DNA of 64,000 nt from Chloroflexota bacterium (GTDB lineage: Bacteria; Chloroflexota; Anaerolineae; Aggregatilineales; Phototrophicaceae): contig WTGF01000122.1 in NCBI GenBank assembly GCA_011525385.1, positions 124,001 through 188,000 on the forward strand, given 5' to 3'. The notes beneath the pieces are model-generated. The model ran no database searches. It was not told the origin of the DNA and saw only the letters and a program-made list of their open reading frames with translations. Numbering within the stretch: the stretch's first letter is position 1; each line of letters starts with the position of its first letter. The position numbers and the translations under genes were made by a program. Shown piece after piece: positions 45,748 to 55,324 of this stretch.

Positions 45748-46388
45748 TTGCTCGTTGCTTCCCAATGGTGTGGATCAACGAACCAAGCCCGTATCACAGC
45801 TTCCTCGCGCGCGTCAAAGATCTCGCGCTGCAGAGCCCCTTCGAGCAGGGCATCAAAATCGGTCAATGTATGTAACTTGACCCGGGAGTCCTTGAACGCC
45901 GCGCGCGCTTCGGCGAATCCGTAACTCACGATGGCGACCATGTCTGTGACGATCGCGCCCGATTCGCGCAAGGCAGCCACGGCCGAAAGACTGCTGCCGC
46001 CGGTCGTGACCAGGTCTTCGACCAGGAGAACGGTTTTGCCCTCGACCGCCCCCCCTTCAATGCGTTGCGCTTTACCGTGTCCTTTGCTTTCCTTACGGAT
46101 GAAAACCGAGGGAATGTTCAGGACATAAGCCAGGGCCGAGCTATGGGGAACGCCGCCGACGGCGACACCCGCGATCAGGTCAAATTCGAGCGCTGAATCC
46201 GCGATTACGGACGCGAAGCCCTTGACGACCCTGTGCCAGGGATCAGGGTGATAGATCAGGGTGCGATTGTCGACGTAGACCGGGGACACAATGCCCGACT
46301 TGAAGGTGATCGGCGCCCGCGGCGCAAATCCGACCGCGCCGATATCAAGCAAGGCTTTCGCTATGCGCCGCTTCGTATTCGTATTCAT
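45744..46388 (-). CDS. pyrE: Orotate phosphoribosyltransferase
   Basis: 214 residues starting MNTNTKRRIAKALLDIG. The PRPP-binding motif VLLVEDLVTTGGSSL is intact, with the catalytic-loop Lys/His in FIRKESKGHGKAQ. It joins orotate to PRPP to give OMP. The chosen start lies 44 bp inside pyrD, an unusually long but plausible overlap, because the encoded N terminus matches the family. pyrF overlaps its stop by 4 bp. Confidence 0.93.
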   Translation of the reverse strand: MNTNTKRRIAKALLDIGAVGFAPRAPITFKSGIVSPVYVDNRTLIYHPDPWHRVVKGFASVIADSALEFDLIAGVAVGGVPHSSALAYVLNIPSVFIRKESKGHGKAQRIEGGAVEGKTVLLVEDLVTTGGSSLSAVAALRESGAIVTDMVAIVSYGFAEARAAFKDSRVKLHTLTDFDALLEGALQREIFDAREEAVIRAWFVDPHHWEATSK

Positions 46389-47505
46389 AAGCTGCCAGTT
46401 CGCTTTCGATGAGCGCCGCGGCCAAGGGACCGCGATATACCAGTGCCGACCAATACTGGGCCGCTTTGACACCCAAATCGCGATAAGCCTGAAAACTCGC
46501 CCCGTCGAGGATGCCACCGCAAGCGATTATGTCGATCGCCGCCTTGCTGCGGACAATTTCCTCGCGTAAATGCTTGACCGCTTCCAGCGTCGCATCGAAA
46601 AGAGCGCCGCCGCCAAGCCCGGCGACTTGCCCTGAATTTTCCGGACTGGGTGCGGGAAGCGTGTTTGTCGCGACGACGGCTTTCACGCCGACTTCGGCGA
46701 AGATGCACACCAGGGCGTGATATTGCTCGGCGGCGAGACCGGGGCTGATCTTGACCCAAAGCGGGATCGACAGCGCGCGCTCTTCAAGGCGCTTGATGAA
46801 AGCGCCGCACAAGCGTCGCGTCTCCGCCTCCAGTTGATGGCCCAGCGGGTCGTCTTCGGTATTGGGACAACTTAGGTTGAGCGTAAACCAGGCGGGCAAC
46901 ACGCCTTCATGCAGGAAAAACTCGAGCGACTCGATGACTTCGCGCTCTTGCTGATTGATGTCATGAACACCGGGCGATACCGCTATGTTGATTCCGAATT
47001 CTTCTGGAAGTTGCGCTTTGCGCATGGCTAGAAACGCTGCTGCCGCGCGCGCGCCCGGGTTCTTCAAACCAACGCGATTCTGTGTGGAGCGCGAACTCGC
47101 GTGGCGCCAAAATACTGTGCTTGGATTGCCCGGACGGGGAGACCGCGTGAAAGAACCAAACTCTGTCGGACCAACTAATGCGGGCATTATGCGGCAGCCC
47201 GGAAGTATATTGCGGCCAGAAGCTTGGACCTCGTTCAGAGCTGTTTCTTCGTCAATGAATCCATCGCCCTTAACCAAGCCAGCCGCGAGGATTAGTGGGC
47301 GTGACAGTATAACGCCGCCAACTGTAACAAGGCAGTCTTGCGAAATGAAACTACGTATGGCTTTCGCCAGAGGAATCGTAAATGGAAAACGCTCAACTAG
47401 TCGCAATATTGCGATGACGGTATCATGTGCGCGTTGCGCGGATGACTTGAATATCAGCACCTTGTTCAGACCGGAATACATCCGGTCGTATACGCGGAGC
47501 AACAT
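46345..47505 (-). CDS. pyrD: Dihydroorotate dehydrogenase
   Basis: 386 residues. N-terminal helices (KVLIFKSSAQRAHDTVIAIL) and the flavin-barrel pieces FGSFTRSPRPGNPS and IIACGGILDGASF resemble class 2, quinone-linked enzymes. But the catalytic-base motif is NLSCPNT with Cys 213, as in class 1, where class 2 has Ser (NxSSPNT), and NRVGLKNPG is also class-1-like. It oxidises dihydroorotate to orotate with FMN. Class and electron acceptor are therefore uncertain. Between pyrC (17 bp upstream) and pyrE (overlapping). Confidence 0.9.
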   Translation of the reverse strand: MLLRVYDRMYSGLNKVLIFKSSAQRAHDTVIAILRLVERFPFTIPLAKAIRSFISQDCLVTVGGVILSRPLILAAGLVKGDGFIDEETALNEVQASGRNILPGCRIMPALVGPTEFGSFTRSPRPGNPSTVFWRHASSRSTQNRVGLKNPGARAAAAFLAMRKAQLPEEFGINIAVSPGVHDINQQEREVIESLEFFLHEGVLPAWFTLNLSCPNTEDDPLGHQLEAETRRLCGAFIKRLEERALSIPLWVKISPGLAAEQYHALVCIFAEVGVKAVVATNTLPAPSPENSGQVAGLGGGALFDATLEAVKHLREEIVRSKAAIDIIACGGILDGASFQAYRDLGVKAAQYWSALVYRGPLAAALIESELAAYEYEYEAAHSESLA

Positions 47506-47522
47506 TCTCTGTCATCCTCTTT

Positions 47523-48599
47523 TCATGCGACTAGGCCAAACAGGTTTCTGCCAAAACCGGGCGGGCTGAGGACGTCTTCGCCATCAAAAACCAAATGACC
47601 GCGTATCCAGACTTCGCGGATCTTTCCATAGACGCGCAAGCCTTCAAAGGGCGACCAGCCGCACTTGGTTCTCAATTTTTCGCGTTCAATGACGTAGCTA
47701 TAGTCAGTATCTAACAGAGTATAAGTTTTGGGTAGTGGATTTATCCGCCAAATGTCCTGCACGTTACGCGAAAGCATGTTGACCGCCTGATCCAGCGAAA
47801 GCCGACCGTCGCTGACGGCGCGCAACATCAAGGGCAGCGTCGTATCCAGACCGGGCACGCCAAAGGGCGGGGAATCCGATTCTTTTTCGGCGAAGGTATG
47901 CGGCGCGTGGTCGGACTCGATGATATCTACCACGCCCAGGCTGATGGCTTTCCACAGCGCCTGTTGATCCGCCTTTGTCTTCAGGGGCGGTTTCATCAGC
48001 CCGTAGGGTCCCAAGGTCGTCAGATCGTCTTCGGTGAGGAAGAGATGGTGCGGGCAGACGCCTATCGTCACCGGCAAGCCGTCTTCTTTTGCCTGCGTGA
48101 GCAGATCGATTTCGCGAGCGCTGCTGATATGCAGGAAATGCGTTGGCTGCCGGTACTTGCGTACCAGCGCCAGTATGTCGCGGACGGTCTCTTCTTCGGC
48201 GTGGACGGCAATCAGTTTGTTGACGGACCAGGCGCTATAGTGCCGCTCGCGATCGCTTTGCCTGTGGATGAGCAGATCCCCGGTAGTGGAATTGTTATAG
48301 ATTTTCAGACCACAAACGCGCGAGGCGATCTTTTCGTAGGCGTCGCTGTTGTCGGCTTGCGAAGCGCCGAAATACAGGCCCCAATCGCAATGGGCGTCTC
48401 GATCCAGCCGCCCCAGTTTATCATTGAGGCGGGCTTCGTCCGTTGTGGAAGGGGCGGTATTGGGCATATCAAAGACGGCCCAATAGCCAGCGGCGATGGC
48501 CGCTTTTGTTTCCGACGCGAAAGTCGCCTTGTCCGCCCAATCGAGATCGCGCAGGTGCGTATGTGGATCGATCATGCCGTGAATCTGGATTAAGGGCAT
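47523..48599 (-). CDS. pyrC: Dihydroorotase
   Basis: 358 residues of the amidohydrolase family. Metal-binding sites run in order: DPHTHLRD, CGLKIYNNSTTG (carbamylated-Lys position), HAEEE, HFLHIS and the catalytic Asp in ESDHAPHT. It closes carbamoyl aspartate to dihydroorotate. Its start codon shares a base with the pyrB stop (TGATG), so translation is coupled. Confidence 0.95.
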   Translation of the reverse strand: MPLIQIHGMIDPHTHLRDLDWADKATFASETKAAIAAGYWAVFDMPNTAPSTTDEARLNDKLGRLDRDAHCDWGLYFGASQADNSDAYEKIASRVCGLKIYNNSTTGDLLIHRQSDRERHYSAWSVNKLIAVHAEEETVRDILALVRKYRQPTHFLHISSAREIDLLTQAKEDGLPVTIGVCPHHLFLTEDDLTTLGPYGLMKPPLKTKADQQALWKAISLGVVDIIESDHAPHTFAEKESDSPPFGVPGLDTTLPLMLRAVSDGRLSLDQAVNMLSRNVQDIWRINPLPKTYTLLDTDYSYVIEREKLRTKCGWSPFEGLRVYGKIREVWIRGHLVFDGEDVLSPPGFGRNLFGLVA

Positions 48600-49663
48600 C
48601 AGACATAAACCCCGCGCAAGACCTTAACCAGCAACGCCATGCGGACGAACATGCCATTTTCCATCTGTTCGAAGTAAATCGAACGCGGATCGTCGTCGAG
48701 AATATCATGATCGACGCGCGTGCCCATCTCGTGTTTGCGCGGCAGGGGGTGCATCAAGATGGCCTGCGAGCCCGCCTTGGCGAAGACACCGGGCGTCATG
48801 ATGAAACGGTCCTTGATCGATTCGTAAATGTCCGAGTCGGCGAAGCGCTCCTCTTGGATGCGTGTCCAATAGATGACATCTGTCTGGGCGATCACGTCCA
48901 TCAGATCGTCGGTTTCGGTGACCGCGACGCCATGAGCTTTGACCAAGCCGCTGATCTCCGGCGGCATAGCGAGGCTTTCCGGCGCGACCAAACAGAGTCG
49001 CACGTTTTTCGCATCGTAATAAGCGATGAGTTTTGCCAGCGAATGTACGGTGCGGCCGTGCTTGAGATCGCCAACCAGCGTGATGGTCAAGTTGTCGAGC
49101 GAACCCTTGCGGTCGTAGATCGTGAAGATATCGAGCAGGGCCTGGGTGGGATGTTCGCCGATGCCATCGCCGCCGCTAATGGCGACCGTGGGATTGTCGA
49201 TGCGGGTATTGAGCAGATCCAGATAATAGCCGGCTTCGTATGAGGAGCCGATTTCCGGATGGCGCAAGACAATGACGTCGGCGTAGCAGCCAGTCGCGCG
49301 GATGGTGTCGGAGAGGTTCTCGCCCTTGTACATAGAGGAAAAACGCACCCCGTTGCTAACGGCGATGACGTCGCCGCCCAGCCGCCGCATGGCCGATTGA
49401 AAGGACATATCGGTGCGGGTACTCGCTTCAAAGAAGAGCGACGCCATCACTTTGCCCGCGCATAGCTCGGTCAGGCCACGATCGTGGCTGCGAATGCGCT
49501 TCCTGATGGATGTGGCGGCGTCAAAGAGAATGTCGAGGTCTCTTCGCTCAAATTGATCGACGGAGATGATGTGCTTGCCCAGGAACTCTCCGTTGATCGG
49601 CTGCGGTTGATAAGCGAATGCGTGTTGGCTCACGGTAGATTCGTTACTTGCTGTGGAAGACAA
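48599..49663 (-). CDS. pyrB: Aspartate carbamoyltransferase catalytic subunit
   Basis: 354 residues. The carbamoyl-phosphate site FFEASTRTDMSF and the HPLPRKHE, GDGIGEHPTQAL and DLKHGRTVHSLAKL motifs identify ATCase, the committed step of pyrimidine synthesis. I place the start at TTG 49663 because AAGGAGG lies 5 bases before it; in-frame ATGs at 49687 and 49714 fall on or above the TATAAT box and lack ribosome sites. The chain is longer than E. coli PyrB (311), with an extra N-terminal segment of about 20 residues. No pyrI is present. First gene of the pyrBCDEF operon. Confidence 0.94.
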   Translation of the reverse strand: MSSTASNESTVSQHAFAYQPQPINGEFLGKHIISVDQFERRDLDILFDAATSIRKRIRSHDRGLTELCAGKVMASLFFEASTRTDMSFQSAMRRLGGDVIAVSNGVRFSSMYKGENLSDTIRATGCYADVIVLRHPEIGSSYEAGYYLDLLNTRIDNPTVAISGGDGIGEHPTQALLDIFTIYDRKGSLDNLTITLVGDLKHGRTVHSLAKLIAYYDAKNVRLCLVAPESLAMPPEISGLVKAHGVAVTETDDLMDVIAQTDVIYWTRIQEERFADSDIYESIKDRFIMTPGVFAKAGSQAILMHPLPRKHEMGTRVDHDILDDDPRSIYFEQMENGMFVRMALLVKVLRGVYV

Positions 49664-49668
49664 TCGCG

Positions 49669-49691
49669 CCTCCTTACCCTGACGCATTATA
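49669..49691 (-). promoter_or_regulatory. pyr operon -10 box and ribosome site
   Basis: On the minus strand TATAAT spans 49691-49686 and AAGGAGG spans 49675-49669, only 5 bases before TTG 49663. The implied leader is under 20 bases, too short for PyrR-type or UTP-sensitive attenuation. The -35 is poor. Confidence 0.5.
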
Positions 49692-49775
49692 ACCAAACAC
49701 CAGCGCATTTGCACTGAATGCGACGCATCTTTTTTGTCTTTTGAATACCGCGAAGTGGCGGCTTATAGTCCGGCG

Positions 49776-51479
49776 CTAGAACAAGCCAACGACCTTGCCG
49801 TCGGCGTCAATATCGACATTCATGGCTGCTGGCGCTCGACCCAAGCCCGGCATGGTGCGGACATCGCCGCAGAGAGGGTAGATGAAGCCAGCGCCGGCCG
49901 AGGCGCGGATATCGGTGATGGTGATGTGGAAGCCATCTGGCGCGCCCTTGAGCTTGGGATTGTCGGTCAGGCTAAGATGCGTTTTCGCCATGCAGATCGG
50001 CAGATGGCGCAGTCCCTGGTCTTCGTATTGTCTGATCTTGCGAGCCGCGATCGGCGCGTAATCGACGCCATCAGCCCGGTAAATCTCCCCCGCGATGGTC
50101 TCGATCTTGTCCTTGATGGACATGTCGTCCGGGTAGAGCAAGCGGAAGTCGTTGGGCATTTCGCAGGCGGAGACGATCATTTCCGCCAGTTCGGCCGCGC
50201 CGGCGCCGCCTTTTGCCCAATGCCGCGCTACCGATACGCCGGTCGCGCCGGCAGCCAGCGCGATCTCTCGCACCGCCGCGATTTCCTTGTCAGTATCGTC
50301 GGCGAAGACGTTGATCGCGACCACGGGATTGACACCGAATTTCTTGAGATTCTCCAAATGCCGCACCATATTGGCCGCGCCATTTTCTACGTCGGCGACA
50401 TTTTCTTCTTTCAGCGCTGGATCAATCGGGCGGCCGGGGATAATCCGGTACTTGCCCGTATGCGCTTTCAGCGCGCGGATGGTCGTAACCAGCACGACCG
50501 CGTTGGGTTTCAACCCGGAGACGCGCGATTTGATATTGAAGAATTTCTCCGCGCCGATATCCGCGCCGAAGCCGGATTCCGTAACGACATATTCTCCGGT
50601 CTTCATGGCGATCAAATCGGCGATGATGGAGGAATTGCCATGGGCGATATTGGCGAAGGGACCGGCATGCACCAGCGCCGGCGTGTTTTCCAGGGACTGC
50701 ATCAAGTTCGGTTTGATGGCCTCTTTCATCAAGACAGTGGCGGCGCCGGCTGCTCCTATGTCTTCCGCGCTGACCGGGTTTTTGTCCTTGTCGTAAGCGA
50801 CGACCATTCTGCCAATGCGCTCGCGCATGTCCTGCAGCGATGTGGTCAAGGCCAGGATCGCCATAATCTCGGACGCGACGGTGATGTCGTAGCCGGTTTC
50901 GCGCGGCACGCCGTCAAAGCGCTTGCCCAGGCCGATGACAATATTGCGCAAGGCGCGGTCGTTCAAATCGACCACTCGACGCCAAGGAATGTTATGGATA
51001 TCAATATTCCGCTTGTTGCCGTGATAGATATGGGCGTCGAGCATAGCGGCGATCAGATTATGCGCGGCGCTGATGGCGTGGATATCACCGGTCAAATGCA
51101 GGTTGAAGTTCTCCATCGGCACGATCTGGCTGTAGCCGCCCCCGGCGGCGCCGCCTTTGATGCCAAAGGTTGGACCCTGTGAGGGCTGGCGGACTGTGAT
51201 GACGGCTCTTTTGCCGATATGTTTCATCGCCTGGCCGATGCCGACGGTCGTGGTCGACTTGCCCTCTCCCAGCGGCGTCGGGGTGATCGCCGTGACATCC
51301 ACGTATTTGGCGTTCGGTCGATCTCGCAGTCGTTCCAGAGCGTCCAGATTGATCTTCGCGACATATTTCCCGTAGTGCTCAAGGTCGCGGTCGGGATCCA
51401 ATCCCATTTGCTCGGCGATCTGATTGATATGAAGCAGATCCGCATTTTGGGCGATTTCCAAATCTGATGGCATGACCAT
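49776..51479 (-). CDS. fhs: Formate-tetrahydrofolate ligase
   Basis: 567 residues, full length. The family's modified P-loop TPLGEGKST is present, as are RQPSQGPTFGIKGGAAGGGY, LTGDIHAI, GFGADIGAEKFF and the C-terminal ending DIDADGKVVGLF. The enzyme makes 10-formyl-tetrahydrofolate from formate and ATP, feeding purine and methyl-group metabolism or formate assimilation. ATG 51479 follows a GGGGGT stretch; an ATG at 51473 is possible. It lies upstream of the pyr operon with a 112-bp gap and diverges from the MFS gene. Confidence 0.96.
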   Translation of the reverse strand: MVMPSDLEIAQNADLLHINQIAEQMGLDPDRDLEHYGKYVAKINLDALERLRDRPNAKYVDVTAITPTPLGEGKSTTTVGIGQAMKHIGKRAVITVRQPSQGPTFGIKGGAAGGGYSQIVPMENFNLHLTGDIHAISAAHNLIAAMLDAHIYHGNKRNIDIHNIPWRRVVDLNDRALRNIVIGLGKRFDGVPRETGYDITVASEIMAILALTTSLQDMRERIGRMVVAYDKDKNPVSAEDIGAAGAATVLMKEAIKPNLMQSLENTPALVHAGPFANIAHGNSSIIADLIAMKTGEYVVTESGFGADIGAEKFFNIKSRVSGLKPNAVVLVTTIRALKAHTGKYRIIPGRPIDPALKEENVADVENGAANMVRHLENLKKFGVNPVVAINVFADDTDKEIAAVREIALAAGATGVSVARHWAKGGAGAAELAEMIVSACEMPNDFRLLYPDDMSIKDKIETIAGEIYRADGVDYAPIAARKIRQYEDQGLRHLPICMAKTHLSLTDNPKLKGAPDGFHITITDIRASAGAGFIYPLCGDVRTMPGLGRAPAAMNVDIDADGKVVGLF

Positions 51480-51590
51480 TGCGCCAAACCCCCGTTGTGC
51501 TGATCGGACAATGATAGTGGAGCGTCAACTTTTCACTTTCAATTCTAGCACGAAGTCATTTCAGCGACTGTTAAATCCAGGTCTGCCTTA

Positions 51591-51596
51591 TATAAT
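51591..51596 (+). promoter_or_regulatory. Possible -10 box of the MFS gene
   Basis: TATAAT at 51591-51596, 45 bp before the MFS start; no convincing -35 hexamer at the expected distance. Confidence 0.35.
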
Positions 51597-51640
51597 GTTC
51601 GGGTCTTACGCTAGTTTTCAGAATCAAGCATAGAGGGACC

Positions 51641-52930
51641 ATGACGGCAAGAGCGCCGGGATACAAGTCGGCTGTGACGACCATGCCGATCTACTATGGA
51701 TGGGTCGTCTGGTTTGTGGCGCTTGTGGGTACGGCGGCGAGCTCGCCCGGACAGAGTTATTCCGTATCCTTGTTCATGGATTATTTCATCGCCGACTTTG
51801 GCTTGGATCGCACGACTGTTAGCAGTCTATATGGGCTGGGCACCTTTATCGCGTCATTTGGCCTGACCTGGTTGGGCCGGAAACTGGATTTGGCTGGCAA
51901 TCGGCGGACCGGCGTGGCGATTGGCTTGCTGTTCGGCCTGGTCCTTTGCCTGTGCGCCTTCATCAATGGTCCGGTGATGCTGCTGGTCGCCTTCGTCGGC
52001 ATTCGCGGATTGGGGCAGGGCGCGCTTACGCTGGTCAGTTCGACAGCGGTGGCCAACTGGTTCCGCGCGCGCCGGGGCCGCATGATGGCTTACCTTGCGC
52101 TGGCTTATGCGCTTTTTCAAGGCTTGTACGTCAACGGGCTGCGAGTGCTTTTGGATAGCTTGGATTGGCGGGCGGCCTTTGTCGTACTGGGGCTCGGTGT
52201 TAGCGCTCTCGTAGTTCCGCTCTTTGGATTTTTGATGCGCAACAAGCCCGAAGAGTATGGCTTGTTGCCGGACAACCAGGGCGCGAAGCGCGCTGCCAAA
52301 GCGGGAGATCATCCCATCCCCGCAGAGGTCAATGCAGAGGTCAATGAGGACAACTGGACCCTGCGAGAAGCGATGCGTGCGCCGGTACTTTGGCTCTATA
52401 TCTTCGCGCGAATGCTGCCGTCGGCTTGGGGAACGGGACTGGTCCTGCATCAAGTATCGATCTTCGCGCAATTGGATCACAGCGCGCAAGTGGCGACCGA
52501 AACCTTCGCCTTGCTGTCGATCTTCGCGGCCGGTTCGGCGCTGCTGGCGGGCTATCTGATCGACCGATTCACGCCCTCGATTGTCGTCGTCCTGGCTATG
52601 CTGGGGCTTGCGAGCGCCTGCCTGTTGGCCATGATCATGCGCGATACCGCGCTGCTGATACTCTACGCATTGGCGAGCGGTCTGGGACTGGGCATCGGTT
52701 ATGTCTTTGACGGCGCGGTCTGGACCAATATGTTTGGCCGCAGGTTCCAGGGCGAGATTCGCGGCTTCGTCTTCACCGCCGGCATCATCGGCAGCGCGAT
52801 CGGACCGGCGCTATTTGGCTTGAGTTTTGACCATGCCGGCGGCTACGGGCCGGCGCTCGCGCTTGGCGCGCTGCTGGCAATCGTGGTCATGGCCCTGGCT
52901 TTGGTGACGCCTCAGCCCAGGCGGCGGTGA
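51641..52930 (+). CDS. Major facilitator superfamily transporter
   Basis: 429 residues and twelve predicted membrane helices in two halves, split by a charged central loop (about 205-240). The N-terminal PIYYGWVVWFVALVGTAASSPGQ and the loop-2/3 segment WLGRKLDLAGNRR resemble the OFA/monocarboxylate branch of the MFS. The second half repeats the pattern at LLAGYLIDRFTPS. Substrate not identifiable. ATG 51641 follows GAGGGACC. It stands alone between fhs and glgB. Confidence 0.9.
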   Translation: MTARAPGYKSAVTTMPIYYGWVVWFVALVGTAASSPGQSYSVSLFMDYFIADFGLDRTTVSSLYGLGTFIASFGLTWLGRKLDLAGNRRTGVAIGLLFGLVLCLCAFINGPVMLLVAFVGIRGLGQGALTLVSSTAVANWFRARRGRMMAYLALAYALFQGLYVNGLRVLLDSLDWRAAFVVLGLGVSALVVPLFGFLMRNKPEEYGLLPDNQGAKRAAKAGDHPIPAEVNAEVNEDNWTLREAMRAPVLWLYIFARMLPSAWGTGLVLHQVSIFAQLDHSAQVATETFALLSIFAAGSALLAGYLIDRFTPSIVVVLAMLGLASACLLAMIMRDTALLILYALASGLGLGIGYVFDGAVWTNMFGRRFQGEIRGFVFTAGIIGSAIGPALFGLSFDHAGGYGPALALGALLAIVVMALALVTPQPRRR

Positions 52931-53087
52931 CAGCATGGTTTTTTCCGCGAGCCCACAGAAGCAGCTCCAAGAAGGAATGTAATAGTCAGCGGCTTAATTC
53001 CTATCCACAATGCTTTGGCTTATAACGGGGCACCTTTTCATCGAGGGTGATATCTTGGCATAATCTCTACTCCTATGGCGATTTTTT

Positions 53088-53113
53088 GGGGCGACTCACA
53101 GAGTCGCCCCTAC
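53088..53113. repeat. Dispersed palindrome of the GTAGGGGCGA family (single hairpin)
   Basis: Perfect 10-bp arms GGGGCGACTC (53088-53097) and GAGTCGCCCC (53101-53110) with a 3-base loop, flanked by TTTTTT on the left and CTAC on the right. Read leftwards it could also terminate glgB. Confidence 0.65.
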
Positions 53114-53134
53114 AGATTCAAACATAAAAGATAC

Positions 53135-55324
53135 CTATTTGGGCTTGAGGACGAGTATCGCCAGCGGCGGCAGTCGCAAGCGAATACTATGTGGAAAGCT
53201 GTGACTGGAAACGTCTTCGCTTTCGACGCCTCCCAGGTTGCCTATGTTGCCCCCGCCGTAGGCCTCGGCATCGCTATTGAGCAACTCTTGATAATATCCC
53301 GCCTGCGGTACGCCGACGCGATAGCCGTCGCGGAGCACTGGCGTGCAATTCAGGATCACGACCAGAAAGTCCTTGTTATCCGCGGCAAAACGGATATAGC
53401 TGTAGACGCTGTGATCGGCGTCGTTGGCTTCAATCCAGGAAAAGCCCGCGCCGTCAAAGTCGACTTGCCATAAGGCCGGCTGATCTCGGTAGAAATAGTT
53501 CAGGTCTTTCACCCAGGCTTGCAATTGCGCATGTTTGTCGTACTCGAGCAGATGCCAATCGAGGCTGCGCTCTTCGCTCCATTCGGAGAATTGCCCGATT
53601 TCGTTGCCCATGAAGTTCAGGATTTTGCCGACTTGTGTGTACTGATAGCCGAAGAGCAGGCGCAGTTGCGCGAACTTCTGCCAGTAGTCGCCGGGCAGCT
53701 TGCCGATGAGCGAACCCTTCATATGCACGACTTCGTCATGGGAAAGCGGCAAGACAAAGTTCTCGCTGAAGGCGTAGAGCAGGGCAAAGGTGATGCGGTG
53801 ATGATGAAAGCGCCGGTGCACTGGATCATGTTTCATGTAGCCAAGTGTGTCGTGCATCCAGCCCATGTTCCATTTCAGCGTGAATCCCAAGCCGCCGACG
53901 TAGGTCGGGCGCGACACCATCGGCCAGGCGGTCGATTCTTCGGCGATGGTGACTGCGCCGGGCACTTCGGCATGGACAACGGTGTTGAATTCCCGCAGGA
54001 ACTCGAGCGCGCCCAGGTTCTCGTGACTGCCGTATTTGTTGGCGACCCAATCCCCGTCTTCGCGCGAGAAATTCAAGTAAATCATCGACGACACGGCGTC
54101 GACGCGCAGGCCGTCGATATGATATTCCTTTAGCCAGAAGAGGGCGTTTGAGATCAAGAAGTTGCGGACTTCGTCCCGCTCGTAGTTGAAAATCATGGTG
54201 CCCCATTCGGGGTGTTCGCCCTGGCGCGGATCCTCATGGCTATAGAGATGGGTGCCGTCAAAGTAGTTGAGACCGTGGCCGTCCTTGGGAAAGTGCGCCG
54301 GCACCCAGTCGAGGATGACTGCGATACCGTTCTGATGGCAGGTATCGACCAGATGCATGAAGTCAGTTGGCGTTCCGTAGCGGCTGGTGGGCGCGAAGTA
54401 TCCTGTGACCTGATATCCCCAGGAGGCATCCAGTGGGTGCTCGGCGACGGGCAAGAGCTCCAGATGCGTGTAACCCATATCGACAAGATAAGGAACCAAT
54501 TCGTCGGCCAGTTGGCGATAGCCCAGGAAATTGTCCTCTTGGTCGCGCCGCCAGGAACCCGGATGCGCCTCGTATATGTTCATAGGCTCCGTTAGCGGAT
54601 CTCGCTGAGCGCGGTCTCTCATCCAGTCGCCGTCGTTCCAGCGATATTCAGAGATATCGTAGACGATTGAGGCGGTTGACGGCCGTACTTCGGCGTAGAG
54701 AGCATAAGGATCCGCTTTTTCGGCGCGATAGCCGTCGTTGTGGGAGCGGATTTCGTATTTGTAGCTGATCCCCGGCTCCAGGTCGGGAAGGAAAATCTCC
54801 CAGATGCCAGAATCACCATTGGCTTGCAAAGGGTGGACACGGGCATCCCAACGATTAAAGTCGCCGGTCACGGCAATCTTGTAGCAATTCGGGGCCCAAA
54901 CGGCAAAGTTGATGCCGGATGCGCCAGCAACCCGGCGCGGATGCGCCCCCAGTTTTTTGTAGATATCGAGATGCCGACCTTGCGCGAAGAGAAAGATATC
55001 GTAGTCCGTGAGCAGGGGAGAATAATTGTACGGATCGCCGTAGGACTCGACGCTCCCGTCTTGTGTAGTCATTTCGAAATGATAGCTGGCGGAGCTCCAT
55101 GTGTTGTCGAGCTCAACCACAAAGAATCCCTCAGTGTGCAGCTTGCGCATCGGCGCGCGCCTGCCGGAGCGGTCGTCGACGATATCAATGCGTTCAGCCC
55201 ACGGCCTGAAGGTGCGGATTGATACGCGCTCACCCTGTTGATGTCTGCCCAGAATCGAACCAGGAGCGCCAATCTCGCCGCTGACCAAGGCGCGCACCGC
55301 GTCGGGATGTATGTCTATTGGCAT
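53135..55324 (-). CDS. glgB: 1,4-alpha-glucan branching enzyme
   Basis: 729 residues: N-terminal carbohydrate-binding modules (to about 220, with VWAPNCYKIAVTGDFNRWD), the GH13 (beta/alpha)8 domain with VILDWVPAHFP, nucleophile Asp in GLRVDAVSSM, acid Glu in IAEEST and LSHDEVVHMKG, and an all-beta C-terminal domain. It makes alpha-1,6 branches in glycogen. ATG 55324 is preceded by AGGAAG. No other glycogen genes are adjacent. Full length and intact. Confidence 0.97.
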   Translation of the reverse strand: MPIDIHPDAVRALVSGEIGAPGSILGRHQQGERVSIRTFRPWAERIDIVDDRSGRRAPMRKLHTEGFFVVELDNTWSSASYHFEMTTQDGSVESYGDPYNYSPLLTDYDIFLFAQGRHLDIYKKLGAHPRRVAGASGINFAVWAPNCYKIAVTGDFNRWDARVHPLQANGDSGIWEIFLPDLEPGISYKYEIRSHNDGYRAEKADPYALYAEVRPSTASIVYDISEYRWNDGDWMRDRAQRDPLTEPMNIYEAHPGSWRRDQEDNFLGYRQLADELVPYLVDMGYTHLELLPVAEHPLDASWGYQVTGYFAPTSRYGTPTDFMHLVDTCHQNGIAVILDWVPAHFPKDGHGLNYFDGTHLYSHEDPRQGEHPEWGTMIFNYERDEVRNFLISNALFWLKEYHIDGLRVDAVSSMIYLNFSREDGDWVANKYGSHENLGALEFLREFNTVVHAEVPGAVTIAEESTAWPMVSRPTYVGGLGFTLKWNMGWMHDTLGYMKHDPVHRRFHHHRITFALLYAFSENFVLPLSHDEVVHMKGSLIGKLPGDYWQKFAQLRLLFGYQYTQVGKILNFMGNEIGQFSEWSEERSLDWHLLEYDKHAQLQAWVKDLNYFYRDQPALWQVDFDGAGFSWIEANDADHSVYSYIRFAADNKDFLVVILNCTPVLRDGYRVGVPQAGYYQELLNSDAEAYGGGNIGNLGGVESEDVSSHSFPHSIRLRLPPLAILVLKPK

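Noticed and set aside
49734..51182. 482-codon plus-strand open frame
   Set aside because: Lies antisense to fhs, whose catalytic motifs are unambiguous; the translated frame has no family character.
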